Below are positions 53,892 through 62,097 of a stretch of 64,000 nt of DNA, one piece after another. The position numbers and the translations under genes were made by a program. The DNA is from CAMCXE01 sp036520615 (GTDB lineage Bacteria > Pseudomonadota > Gammaproteobacteria > Pseudomonadales > Cellvibrionaceae), in contig DATDJI010000027.1 in the NCBI GenBank assembly GCA_036520615.1, forward strand, positions 93,892 to 157,891, given 5' to 3'. The notes beneath the pieces are model-generated. The model searched no databases. It saw nothing but the letters and a program-made list of their open reading frames with translations, and was not told where the DNA came from. Numbering within the stretch: the first letter of the stretch is position 1; every line of letters begins with the position of its first letter.

Positions 53892-54995
53892 TTAAATAGT
53901 TCCGGTTTTTGCCTGATTGTGTTGTGCTGCAGAGGTCAGCCTAATTAATATATTTTGCAGCAGCTTTTTGCTCGGGATTTCAATCAGGTGATAAGTCAAT
54001 GCAGAGAATCCAAGTAATGAAAAGAAAAATATAATGGGAACAGAGTTGCTAAACCAGCCGTGCCTATTGTCTAAATACCTTACAAAAATCATTACGGGGA
54101 GATGGTTCAGATAAATAGAGTAGGAGATTTTGCCGAGATAGCGAAAGTTAAACAGTATTTTAGAAAGAATGCCATTTTCCCTCGAGAATACCAAAACCGC
54201 CACATAGAAAGTAGCCGGTGCAAAAAAATCGATTTCGCTGTGATAGGCCTCGCGTACAAACATCAGTAGGTATACTAAAAATAGCGTGGCAAGTTCAATT
54301 GCCGACCAAACCAAAAAGCTTAGCTCGAACTTGCGCATAATCCGCCAGCTTCTAAAGGCAAGTATCCCGGCTAGAAATGACGCCAAACAGCGTAATATTC
54401 CACTATTAATAAAGGCGTAGAAATTTTGATGGCTCACATCTAAATTATCGAGATAGCCGCCGAGAAACACCATAATGGCTAAGGATGTAAGAATTAATTT
54501 AAATGAAGATGTGGTCGGGCGAATAAAGCCGATAAAGATAATCCCCACCCAAAACTCTACAGAAATAGACCACGAAGGATGATTCCAAGTCCCGCCTGCG
54601 GGATAAAAGCCCACGTTGTGCGTCATCGTGATCTGTTGAAATATGCTGAACAGCTGATCTGTTCCGTAGTGAGGGAACATGCCTCTGTCTATATAAAAAA
54701 TCATAGCAAATAAAATAAACGTAACTATATGCAGAGGGTATAGCCGAGCAATACGGTTGATAACAAATTCCACAGGCGTTCGCGTCAATCGGGTTTCATC
54801 GTGATAACTGTAGGCGAGAATAAACCCGCTCAGTACGAAGAAAAAATCAACGGCGAGATAGCATCCATTGAAGATGCCCGTGCCAAGATGCAGGAACGCA
54901 ATTGATAACGCAGCTATGCCGCGCAATGAGTCGAGCACATAAAATGTGTGGTTATTCCTGCTGCTGGAAGCAGCAGCTGCAGCGGTAATATCCAT
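53892..54995 (-). CDS. acyltransferase 3 (OafA/YrhL) family protein
   Basis: A 367-residue membrane protein with about ten helices. The family start signature FYVLDSLRGIAALSIAFLHL includes the catalytic His, and NRIARLYPLHIVTF, GTWNHPSWSISVEFW and SYSIYLNHLP follow. These enzymes move acetyl or other acyl groups across the inner membrane onto O-antigen, peptidoglycan or other glycans. It is convergent with the UbiA operon and could decorate the glycolipid made there. Confidence 0.9.
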   Translation of the reverse strand: MDITAAAAASSSRNNHTFYVLDSLRGIAALSIAFLHLGTGIFNGCYLAVDFFFVLSGFILAYSYHDETRLTRTPVEFVINRIARLYPLHIVTFILFAMIFYIDRGMFPHYGTDQLFSIFQQITMTHNVGFYPAGGTWNHPSWSISVEFWVGIIFIGFIRPTTSSFKLILTSLAIMVFLGGYLDNLDVSHQNFYAFINSGILRCLASFLAGILAFRSWRIMRKFELSFLVWSAIELATLFLVYLLMFVREAYHSEIDFFAPATFYVAVLVFSRENGILSKILFNFRYLGKISYSIYLNHLPVMIFVRYLDNRHGWFSNSVPIIFFFSLLGFSALTYHLIEIPSKKLLQNILIRLTSAAQHNQAKTGTI

Positions 54996-55174
54996 GCGGA
55001 TTTCCGTTAGTCAAAGTTCCCGATAATTTAACTCATAAAAGGATGATTGGTGAGGCAAATATCTTCAGCTCGAAAATATTTGCATGGTCAGTCTAGGGCT
55101 TGCGCTGCTATAGCGGGTATGTCAGCCACCATGAACACGTGGTCCATCACTGGAATTAGAAGCTGACTGTATTG

Positions 55175-57055
55175 CTACTGCATCGATAGGCAGAAAATAA
55201 AACTGACGAGGATGGAAGCGGACATGGCCCCATAGCCGATATAGGAAAGCATCGGCAAATTGCGCTGGGCGCAGTTATCCACAGCCAACGGAGCGAGCAC
55301 GCAGGGGGCAATCATGATGCTCCAGATATAGCGGAAGTCGTTTATGGGAAATGAGGGCAGCAGCGCGCGCATTAAGATGCTCGCCGCGAGGCAGATTGCT
55401 ATAAGGGTATACAGCGGCGCGTGGCGGGCCATATTCTCACGCCGGATGAGCAAAGCATGCACGATGATAAATGCGAGGAGTAGCAGGAAGGCAATACTGG
55501 ATATTGGCGCTATAGCGTTGCGCAGTTTACTGCCTTCGTCGTGGGCGTGAAAATCGCGAAACTCCCCATACAGTGCGGTTTTAAATAAGGCAGTCCAGTA
55601 GTATTGACGGCCGCTAGCGTCGTCAATTGGGTGAACAAACGGGTGGTTGATAAATTCAACCGGGTCAAAATGCAGGTAATTTTGCGCCTCGTTACTGATC
55701 GTAAGGCCGCCGCTGAGTTTCTCGAAGTTGCCGATAATGCTACCCAAGCCTCCGGAGTCTCCCGGTCGGGCGATTTTGTCGGCGATAGGGTTAAACAGTA
55801 ATGCTGCAAACATGAGGGCAGCTGCAGGTGAATATCGTTTCACCATAACTAGAAAATTGCGGTGCTGCGAAATCGCATAACCCAGTGCAAAGAAACCCAG
55901 CAACGCAAACATCACTATGCCGCTGCTTTTGACCATAATTGAAAGCGACGCAAAGAGCAAACTGGTGTAATAAGCGCGCGTCGCCTTGGTTTGCCACCAA
56001 ACAATAAAATAATAAAATGACACGGAAAATAGCGTGAACATCCAGTGATCATTATTTATCGCAACAGAATGCATAACACTTGACGGCAGGAAGGCAAATA
56101 AACCCATTGAGAATATCTGCAAGCTAGGCCGATCGAAAAATCGCCGTATCGTTAGGAAGGCAAAATAAATACAAACTGAGTAGGTCGCCACCGAGCAGAG
56201 CATCATAATCTGATACAGATTAAATTCGCTGACGCCTATTTTTTTAAGCACAACCTTCACTGTTGCCATAGAAGCGAAATAATAAGGTGGGTGGTAACAG
56301 CTCCAACACTTTTGTTTTTCCGGCAGCGATTTGGTATCGATTAGGATGTCCATATACTCAATATGGCCGTACACGTCGTGGGAACGCTCCAATGCACTGG
56401 TGTTGGATACAACCCAAATGCGCAGCAACAATGCTACAAGAATTATGGCCAGCGCGTAGACGGGCAGGGATGAACGGATCAAGCGTGTGAATACACAATA
56501 AAAAAATATGGTGGCCAAAAGGCAAACAAGCGCTAAATAGGCTGGCGATTTTAAGTTGGCGGAGCTGACATCAAAACCAAAGTAGACGATGTGATGAGAG
56601 CGGATGTGCTGAGTCTTGATTTCAAGCTTATTCGTACCTTTTACCGCAGTCTCAGAAATATCAAAGTAGGCACCGTTGTAATCGTCGCACAAGTTGCCGG
56701 AGATATTTTTAGGAAGTAGGTTCTGGCCGTTAAGCAGGACATGTTTCTCACAGTCGAGCGTTCGTATGTGAATGATATTTTGACTCAGAGCGTTGTATTC
56801 AAACTGTGCGCGATGCAGAAGCGTGCGCTCCTTATCGCCGTCGCCATCCGGGCGGTAGGAATTGGGTGTCGCGAATTCGCCCTTAGCCGGAAAGTGCGAA
56901 TCCTCCAGCGTGAGGTCGTGGACGCGGATAGGCGAGAGCCAAAGGTAAGCGATAATGAATGCTGCAATAGTGAGCAGTATGGCAATATCAAAACGGCGAA
57001 GCATATGCAGAGCAGGGCGAACCCGACCCAATGGCGCGGTAAAAAAGTTATTCAT
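55175..57055 (-). CDS. GT-C (GT39/PMT-like) membrane glycosyltransferase
   Basis: A 626-residue membrane protein with eleven to thirteen helices. A short N-terminal helix is followed by a ~130-residue beta-rich periplasmic domain (~45-170) containing two cysteines, DCEKHVLLNG and LCDDYNG. After the next helices comes the acidic catalytic-type loop RSHDVYGHIEYMD and, further on, YHPPYYFASMATVK; the pair resembles GT39/PMT-type enzymes that use polyprenyl-phosphate sugars. A DD...HP layout is common in that group. Substrate unknown. The inserted beta-domain is unusual. Confidence 0.8.
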   Translation of the reverse strand: MNNFFTAPLGRVRPALHMLRRFDIAILLTIAAFIIAYLWLSPIRVHDLTLEDSHFPAKGEFATPNSYRPDGDGDKERTLLHRAQFEYNALSQNIIHIRTLDCEKHVLLNGQNLLPKNISGNLCDDYNGAYFDISETAVKGTNKLEIKTQHIRSHHIVYFGFDVSSANLKSPAYLALVCLLATIFFYCVFTRLIRSSLPVYALAIILVALLLRIWVVSNTSALERSHDVYGHIEYMDILIDTKSLPEKQKCWSCYHPPYYFASMATVKVVLKKIGVSEFNLYQIMMLCSVATYSVCIYFAFLTIRRFFDRPSLQIFSMGLFAFLPSSVMHSVAINNDHWMFTLFSVSFYYFIVWWQTKATRAYYTSLLFASLSIMVKSSGIVMFALLGFFALGYAISQHRNFLVMVKRYSPAAALMFAALLFNPIADKIARPGDSGGLGSIIGNFEKLSGGLTISNEAQNYLHFDPVEFINHPFVHPIDDASGRQYYWTALFKTALYGEFRDFHAHDEGSKLRNAIAPISSIAFLLLLAFIIVHALLIRRENMARHAPLYTLIAICLAASILMRALLPSFPINDFRYIWSIMIAPCVLAPLAVDNCAQRNLPMLSYIGYGAMSASILVSFIFCLSMQ

Positions 57056-57482
57056 AAGAAAGCGAGCGCGGTTAGTTTTTTTAGTTATAGCTATTCAGCG
57101 TATTTTTATTTTTCTTGATTTACGAACAAGATAGCCCCATGGCGGGCATCGTATGCGTCTGTGAGCTGATTCGCGTCAAAAGTCAAAAATTGTTACTGAA
57201 CAGGGGTCTGTATTTGCGGCCAATTTAACCTATCCGCTCGCGGTGCGGCAACCTTATAGTTGGGGGAGAAGCGATACCTGTGACGTTTCTGTTGTATTTG
57301 AGGAGTTGTGCATTTTTCGGGAAATGGGGGTTGGCAAATGCTAATTAGCGACCCGAAGTCGCTGGGCTCCAATATGTTGAGCGCAGCGGGACGATGCAAA
57401 AACGTAATTTTAGGTAAGCCCAAAGTGCTGCTATCCTAACCTAGGCCATTCACGAATTAACGCAAAATAACAGCACCGAATT
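57056..57482. other. intergenic region
   Basis: About 425 bases without a credible gene; the antisense frame 57193-57423 has no features. No repeats were noticed. Confidence 0.4.
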
Positions 57483-57806
57483 TTAAAGATTCGAAAAAGA
57501 AAACGTTGGATAGCCCGGCTGCAAAGGAAAACAGGTATCGACAATAAATAGGTCAACCGGTTTTCCAGCCATAAATGCAGCGGTTAAAAGTGCAAATTGG
57601 TTTTTCCCACCTGCCAGGCTGCTGTCCCAGCGAATTGAGGTGCTATTGCAGCTCGCTGGCCCTACAGGCGCTCCCTCCAGTGTGACGTAACAAACTGGGT
57701 CTCCGCCGTTGTGGCACCCTATGCCAAGTATTTTTCTCAGCCCCGTGCCTCCGGCTGCATAACTTGATAAAGAAATAAAAGCTGTTATTAATAGTAAATA
57801 TTTCAA
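57483..57806 (-). CDS. small secreted cysteine protein (paralogue family, member 1)
   Basis: A 107-residue exported protein. I set the start at TTG 57806: AGGAG stands six bases ahead and it gives a signal peptide (KYLLLITAFISLSSYA). The ATG start 57857 would put this signal behind 17 extra residues. The mature part carries four cysteines (GCHNG, VCYVT, SCNST, DTCFP) and the segment LLTAAFMAGKPVDLFI, which recurs in the next members. Fold perhaps like the OB-fold of small AB5-toxin B-type subunits, judged only from the pattern. Function unknown. Confidence 0.6.
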   Translation of the reverse strand: MKYLLLITAFISLSSYAAGGTGLRKILGIGCHNGGDPVCYVTLEGAPVGPASCNSTSIRWDSSLAGGKNQFALLTAAFMAGKPVDLFIVDTCFPLQPGYPTFSFSNL

Positions 57807-57899
57807 GGTCTTCTCCTGGGAACTAAAAGTATTTTTATTGTGTCGATTGCGAAGCACGCGATAGGCGCTTGTGGAAAAACTAGTATAGATGCCTATACA

Positions 57900-58250
57900 C
57901 TAGAAGGTTATGTGGGTGATTAGTGGCCTAGTGCCGACACACATCAAAGCGAGTTTTACAGGTTTGCCAGCCAAATAAGCTGCTAATGCAAGAGAATATA
58001 CGGCTTTACCTTTGTCTGTATTTAAAGGGATTGTGTTATAGATGTTGTCGCCGCCGGTGTTGCAGCCAGAGGGAATATAGTCAGTCGGCACGCCCCCCTC
58101 AATTAAAATAGTCGCACTACCTGAATCGCTTCCTTCCACAATAATGGAGGCTATCTTTTTTGGGGCAGGCATCCATTCGCCTGGAGCGGATAAAGCTGGA
58201 ACAGCACAGCTGATGGACAGGCCGAAAATTATTTGTTTGAGCACCTTCAT
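57900..58250 (-). CDS. small secreted cysteine protein (paralogue family, member 2)
   Basis: A 116-residue exported protein with signal KQIIFGLSISCAVPALS. The mature part begins with a beta-rich half (KIASIIVEGSDSGSATILIEG), then SGCNTGG and the recurring helix SLALAAYLAGKPVKLALMC. Two mature cysteines could form a disulfide between the first and last part. It aligns by eye with members 1, 3, 4 and 5. Function unknown. Confidence 0.65.
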   Translation of the reverse strand: MKVLKQIIFGLSISCAVPALSAPGEWMPAPKKIASIIVEGSDSGSATILIEGGVPTDYIPSGCNTGGDNIYNTIPLNTDKGKAVYSLALAAYLAGKPVKLALMCVGTRPLITHITF

Positions 58251-58360
58251 TTAAAACTCCATACGTCGTAGTGAAAATTAGTTAATGTTCAAATAAGCAA
58301 AAAATAAAACTTTATCTGCGTGGCATGTTATTGCACGGCCTAAAGCGTGGTAAAACAGGT

Positions 58361-58705
58361 TTAGCCTTTAAAGTCGAAATCCGTTAATTTTTCTGCATCA
58401 TAATAAGGCCAGCCAGCGATGCAACTACCATTTCCCATCACCCATACCAATTTGTCGGCGACTTTTGCCGTTATCGCCAGGGATATAACAACTTTATCAA
58501 TATCAACGCTAGGATCTAGATAATATCGGGTGCCGTTTGCACTCCCGCAGGAAGCACTGCCGCTGCCATTTTGTAGCGTTATAATTATTTTTCCGCCGGT
58601 GGCTGTAACATTGGTTACCTTGCCTTGATAACTGCTTGCGTTGCCGTACATCGGCGACATCATCATTGACGATAAAATAAGAAATAAATATTTGTTCATA
58701 AACAC
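58361..58705 (-). CDS. small secreted cysteine protein (paralogue family, member 3)
   Basis: A 114-residue exported protein with a signal peptide (KYLFLILSSMMMSPMYGNAS). The beta-rich first half reads VTNVTATGGKIIITLQNG, followed by SASCGSANGTRYYLD, the helix VVISLAITAKVADKLVWVM and a final GSCIAGWPYYDAE. Position of the two cysteines around the helix is as in members 2 and 5. An ATG two codons in (58699) is an alternative start. Function unknown. Confidence 0.65.
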   Translation of the reverse strand: MFMNKYLFLILSSMMMSPMYGNASSYQGKVTNVTATGGKIIITLQNGSGSASCGSANGTRYYLDPSVDIDKVVISLAITAKVADKLVWVMGNGSCIAGWPYYDAEKLTDFDFKG

Positions 58706-58800
58706 ACTAAAACCATATTAAAAATTCAGGATTAGATATAGCTAAATTGAGCAAAGCTAATGCGTCAGATACTTTAACCAAAATTGCTTCGGCCAGTCCT

Positions 58801-59026
58801 TTAATGCGCGAAATTAAAGCGCATTACGCCGATCCTTAAAACAACCCGACGCACGCAATTATCCACGGGATAAAAAATTTTGGTCGGTTTAACTCTATAT
58901 CTTCGGCCTTTAATGGCTTCGCGTAGCACAGGGCGATACGGATGATCAATGATAATCGGCTTGGCTATTCTGTTGCCAACGTAAAAAATAAGATCCTCAC
59001 GCCGCACCTTGCTGATACCGCATCAT
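58801..59026 (-). pseudogene. degenerate RAYT transposase remnant
   Basis: Read on the minus strand, this region starts MRYQQG and, after stops and a frameshift, continues GSYFFT-like and AKPIIIDHPYRPVLREAI. These parallel SRYRRVV, GSYFFTVVTE and RQPILTDPAIRSALRQAI of the intact RAYT at 61206-61724. The first bases downstream of the intact gene's start (AAAAAATAAGATCCTC on plus strand) and the neighbouring AAAAATATCCGTGA are also shared. Premature stops and loss of the central His motif mark it as a pseudogene. Confidence 0.6.
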
Positions 59027-59059
59027 AATTTTAGTTTAAAAATATCCGTGATGTAGTTT

Positions 59060-59150
59060 GATTCAATTCAAGCGTAAACCAAAAAAGGTAAAATTACTTC
59101 CCATATTTGCAAAGGTAAATCCGCGCGGGTTAAAGCCCGCTATACAAGGC
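59060..59150. repeat. REP-pair element, truncated copy (R1)
   Basis: Only the inner and right parts of the ~130-base element are kept: AATTCAAGCGTAAACC, GGTAAAATTACTTCCCATATTTGC and CCGCGCGGGTTAAAGCCCGC. The left GTAGGGCGGGTT hairpin is missing. It lies next to the RAYT remnant. Confidence 0.75.
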
Positions 59151-59205
59151 TAGCCCATGCCTCTAAATCAACCAATACTCGACCAATCTCGCCATTAAAA
59201 TCTAG

Positions 59206-59580
59206 TTATGGACTTAGCATCCAGATTCCAACTATGACGCATCGATTGCCGAAATATTTGTCAGTAGGATCTAACCATACACCAATAGGTTGTTTGCTCA
59301 GATAAGCAGCCATAGCCATACTCACCAGCTCCTGTCCAAGCTTAGCGCCCGCTGGGCTTGCAGTGCGAATTGCCGCTAAATCTTTATCGCAAGCACCGTT
59401 CCCATTATTAAACTCCGACTTTAGAAATCCATTAGCCAGGGCAATCTGCATTACATTATTGTGGGATGTGTTTTGATTCCCCCATGCGCCGATTGAATTG
59501 ATTGCCGACTCCCCACCTGCAAAACAATTTAAACTAAGAAAAAACACCAAAAAAGCAAATATATTCTTTATATCAATCAT
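59206..59580 (-). CDS. small secreted cysteine protein (paralogue family, member 4)
   Basis: A 124-residue exported protein with signal NIFAFLVFFLSLNCFAGG. The mature part contains NSIGAWGNQN, a NGACDKDL cysteine region, the recurring helix LVSMAMAAYLSKQPIGVWL and a C-terminal NRCVIVGIWML. The last two elements align with the helix and terminal strand of member 2. Function unknown. Confidence 0.63.
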   Translation of the reverse strand: MIDIKNIFAFLVFFLSLNCFAGGESAINSIGAWGNQNTSHNNVMQIALANGFLKSEFNNGNGACDKDLAAIRTASPAGAKLGQELVSMAMAAYLSKQPIGVWLDPTDKYFGNRCVIVGIWMLSP

Positions 59581-59678
59581 TCGAAATCCTCAGCCAATCG
59601 TTTAAATTTAATGTTTAGGTAAAAAAAGTGCTGCATCTTTTCTTTGTAATATAATCAATTCAATGTGTGAGAAAATTA

Positions 59679-59803
59679 AGTAGGGCGGTTAGCCGAAGGC
59701 ATAACCCGCGCGTTTAATTAAAATTCAAGCGCAAGCCAAAAAGGTAAAATTATTTCCCATATTTGCGGAGGAAAATCCGCGCGGGTTTCAAGCCCGCCTT
59801 AGA
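59679..59803. repeat. REP-pair element (R2)
   Basis: A ~125-base element with the hairpin TAGGGCGGTTAGCC..GGCATAACCCGC at the left and GAAAATCCGCGCGGGTTTCAAGCCCGCC at the right, joined by an AT-rich core with AAAATTCAAGC and AATTATTTCCCATATTTGCGGAGG. Confidence 0.85.
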
Positions 59804-59833
59804 AAATTGCGTCGGGATGTTTTTCGATAACTA

Positions 59834-60169
59834 TTATTTCATTATTCGTACAGCGTTTACCCTTGCTCTATCGCCCGTGCAGCCGATCAATGCGAGATCA
59901 GTCTTTGTTGAAGCATGAAATGCACTTAATATGACGCTTGTGTAGGTTTGATATGCTTGATCGCCTACAACGTTGCGGTCAATTTGTGCGGCGGAATTCC
60001 AGCCACAGGTGTGAATATTTCTATCGACTACAATTACCATGCGTTGATCATTACCTAGGCCTTCAAAATAAATGTCTACAATCTGAACTGATGGCCCAAG
60101 CCACGCATGAGCGGACGTGGTGAACGATAAAAGAAAGCAGAGCGAAAAAAAGTTTTTCATATGTACCAC
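59834..60169 (-). CDS. small secreted cysteine protein (paralogue family, member 5)
   Basis: A 111-residue exported protein (start 60169, or ATG 60160 three codons later). Signal: NFFSLCFLLSFTTSAHA. The mature part shows PSVQIVDIYFEG, RMVIVVDRNIHTCGW, the helix TSVILSAFHASTKTDLALIGC and the terminal strand RVNAVRIM. It shares the cysteine-helix-cysteine order with members 2 and 3. Function unknown. Confidence 0.65.
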   Translation of the reverse strand: MVHMKNFFSLCFLLSFTTSAHAWLGPSVQIVDIYFEGLGNDQRMVIVVDRNIHTCGWNSAAQIDRNVVGDQAYQTYTSVILSAFHASTKTDLALIGCTGDRARVNAVRIMK

Positions 60170-60221
60170 CGTGGATCAAAATTTCGTGTTTATTAAAAAC
60201 CTTTGTAAAGAAGGTTAGCTG

Positions 60222-60409
60222 TAGACACAGTCAGTGCATTGAGCGAAATCTCCGGGCACAAATTTCAAGTTTTCTACCCATTGATCGGGCTAGCCAAAGG
60301 TGCAACCTGGTTGTTTGTTTCAAATTCAGGCACAAACCAATTAAAGTAAAATCATTTCCACATGCGCAGAGTTGAAACCGCGCGGGTTACAACTAGCCCT
60401 AAAAGGCTT
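60222..60409. repeat. ~190-base duplicated segment containing a REP-pair (R3)
   Basis: Matches 61026-61215 almost throughout, including the non-REP flank (ATTTCAAG/ATTTCAATT then TTCTACCCATTGATCGGGCTAGCC). The REP-pair part is 60284-60409. A segmental duplication is more likely than two separate insertions, because unique flank is shared. Confidence 0.85.
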
Positions 60410-60418
60410 GATTTGGTT

Positions 60419-60820
60419 TCAATCATTTATAACGGTGTCTACAGAGTATTCGGCGCACTTTCCATCCTTATCAATGAATGCTTGAAAGTCATAAGTTTCT
60501 GGATTTTTATCCTTTGATAAAGGTTTAGAGAAAAGGCCAATTAAACAACCACTAGTTTCGCAAACGCAATTTAAAACAACGATATTGCCTCTTCGGTCTA
60601 TCTCAGAAAAATATTTTTTCTCCAAGCTTGTGCCTATCTCTAACCTATTTTTACACAGCCCAGCTGATATCTCGGCTCTTGCTGCCGAATAGAGAGCATT
60701 GGGCGCGACCCGCTTATACTCATCACATGAAGTCATTTTGTTGCCAGGCATTTCGTAAGATTTAGAGTCACAGGCGATAAGCATAGTTGCAAAAATTAGG
60801 TAATTTAAATTTTTAAACAT
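60419..60820 (-). CDS. small lipoprotein, unknown
   Basis: A 133-residue predicted lipoprotein: signal NYLIFATMLIACDSKS with lipobox LIAC. The mature part contains five further cysteines (SCDEYKR, GLCKNRL, NCVCETSGC, KCAEYSV), suggesting disulfides in the periplasm. I do not recognise a family; it lacks the GKPV-type helix of members 1-5, so I keep it outside that family. Confidence 0.65.
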   Translation of the reverse strand: MFKNLNYLIFATMLIACDSKSYEMPGNKMTSCDEYKRVAPNALYSAARAEISAGLCKNRLEIGTSLEKKYFSEIDRRGNIVVLNCVCETSGCLIGLFSKPLSKDKNPETYDFQAFIDKDGKCAEYSVDTVIND

Positions 60821-60898
60821 TGAATAATCTCTTGGGATCTGATTTTAAAATATCTTGCACGTTATTAACTAAATATTGTCTGTAGCAGCCGCGAAGTG

Positions 60899-61027
60899 AG
60901 TAGGGCGGGTTAGCCGAAGGCGTAACCCGCGCGTTTAATTCAAATTCAAGTACAGAACAAACAAGTAAATTTTTTGTTGCATTTGCGGAGGTAAATCCGC
61001 GCGGGTTACAACCCGCCCTACAAGGCT
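60899..61027. repeat. REP-pair element (R4)
   Basis: Full-length copy: GTAGGGCGGGTTAGCCGAAG, GCGTAACCCGC, an AT-rich core, then CCGCGCGGGTTACAACCCGC and CCTACAAGGCT. The outer ends are inverted relative to each other (GTAGGGCGGGTT / AACCCGCCCTAC). Confidence 0.9.
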
Positions 61028-61215
61028 GTAGATATAGTCTGTGTATTGAGCGCAATCTCCGGGCATAAATTTCAATTTTTCTACCCATTGATCGGGCTAG
61101 CCAAAGGTGCAACCTGGTCGTTTGTTTCAAATTCAGGCACAAACCAATTAAAGTAAAATCATTTCCACATGCGCAGAGTTGAAACCGCGCGGGTTACAAC
61201 CCGCCCTACAATGCT
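61026..61215. repeat. second copy of the ~190-base duplicated segment (with REP-pair R5)
   Basis: Partner of 60222-60409. The REP-pair part is 61091-61215 and borders the 3' end of the RAYT gene, reaching into its last codons (stop 61206). Confidence 0.85.
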
Positions 61216-61724
61216 GCCGCCCAATCTCTTGGATAAATTCCCATATTTACGAGACGATGAAAACTCGAATAGGGCCAATCGCGTACTTGTTTTACCAAAC
61301 CGTGTTTTACCGGATTCATATGTAGGTAATCCATGTGGTGATTAAAATCGGCATCATCACGTAACAAATGCTCCCAAAACCGGTGTTGCCAAATAGTGCC
61401 GCAGCGTTTTGTGGCGCGGCGAGTGGTTAAAAATTTTGGCCGCGCATATAAATGCGCGCAAGCTTTTGTTACACGGGTTTTAATTAGCCGCCAGCGGGTA
61501 GAATAATCCGCATCCCCCTCGGGTAATGTCCAAATTGTATGCAGGTGGTCGGGCAATAATACCCAGCCGTCGATTACAAATGGATAATCCCTGCGCACAT
61601 AATCGATGGCCTGGCGCAACGCCGAGCGAATTGCCGGATCAGTAAGAATCGGTTGCCGCCGCTCGGTCACCACCGTAAAAAAATAAGATCCTCCCTCCAC
61701 CACCACCCGCCGATACCGTGACAT
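61206..61724 (-). CDS. rayT: REP-associated tyrosine transposase (RAYT)
   Basis: A 172-residue Y1-type transposase of the IS200/IS605-related RAYT group. ATG 61724 begins MSRYRRVVVEGGSYFFTV (an ATG two codons upstream is an alternative). The metal-binding HxH is in LLPDHLHTIW, and the catalytic tyrosine is in the segment FNHHMDYLHMNPVKHGLV; the C-terminal RDWPYSSFHRLV is typical. RAYTs recognise REP hairpins and are thought to spread them. The upstream extension of the frame to 61832 merely reads a REP element. Seven REP-pairs surround it. Confidence 0.92.
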   Translation of the reverse strand: MSRYRRVVVEGGSYFFTVVTERRQPILTDPAIRSALRQAIDYVRRDYPFVIDGWVLLPDHLHTIWTLPEGDADYSTRWRLIKTRVTKACAHLYARPKFLTTRRATKRCGTIWQHRFWEHLLRDDADFNHHMDYLHMNPVKHGLVKQVRDWPYSSFHRLVNMGIYPRDWAAAL

Positions 61725-61750
61725 ATCCATTCCGATTAAAAATATCCGTG

Positions 61751-61878
61751 AGTAGGGCGGGTTAGCCGAAGGAGTAACCCGCGCGTTTAATCCAAATTCA
61801 AGCACAAACCAAAAAAGTAAAATCATTTCCACAAATACGGGACGAAACCGCGCGGGTTACAACCCGCCCTACAAGGCT
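61751..61878. repeat. REP-pair element (R6)
   Basis: Full-length copy directly upstream of the RAYT start region (GTAGGGCGGGTTAGCCGAAG ... AACCCGCCCTACAAGGCT). Together with 61876-61966 it forms a ~215-base tandem unit. Confidence 0.9.
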
Positions 61879-61966
61879 CGGTCACCACCGTAAAAAAATA
61901 AGATCCTCCCTCCACCACCGCCCGCCGATACCGCGACATAACCATTCCCGATTAAAAATATCCGTG
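61876..61966. repeat. duplicated 5' end of the RAYT gene
   Basis: This stretch repeats 61661-61751, the first ~20 codons and leader of RAYT, with only a few substitutions (for example ACCGCGACATAACC for ACCGTGACATATCC). It is a non-functional fragment lying between two REP-pairs. Confidence 0.88.
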
Positions 61967-62097
61967 AGTAGGGCGGGTTAGCCAAAGGCGTAACCCGCGC
62001 GTTTAATCCAAATTCAAGCACAAACCAAAAAAAGTAAAATTATTTCTCATATTGCGGGAGTAAATCCGCGCGGGTTACAACCCGCCCTACAAGGCTC
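61966..62097. repeat. REP-pair element (R7)
   Basis: Full-length copy ending at the stop codon of the minus-strand gene 62096-62500 (the last bases GGCTCATTG run into it). Same outer inverted ends as R4 and R6. Confidence 0.9.

Noticed and set aside
60813..61142. 109-residue minus-strand frame
   Set aside because: It translates REP-pair elements R4/R5 and shared flank. The wording ARVTPSANPPYS appears again in the false extension of RAYT, which shows that it is repeat DNA.
61725..61832. N-terminal extension of the RAYT frame
   Set aside because: It is translated REP-pair sequence; the true start is the MSRYRR methionine.
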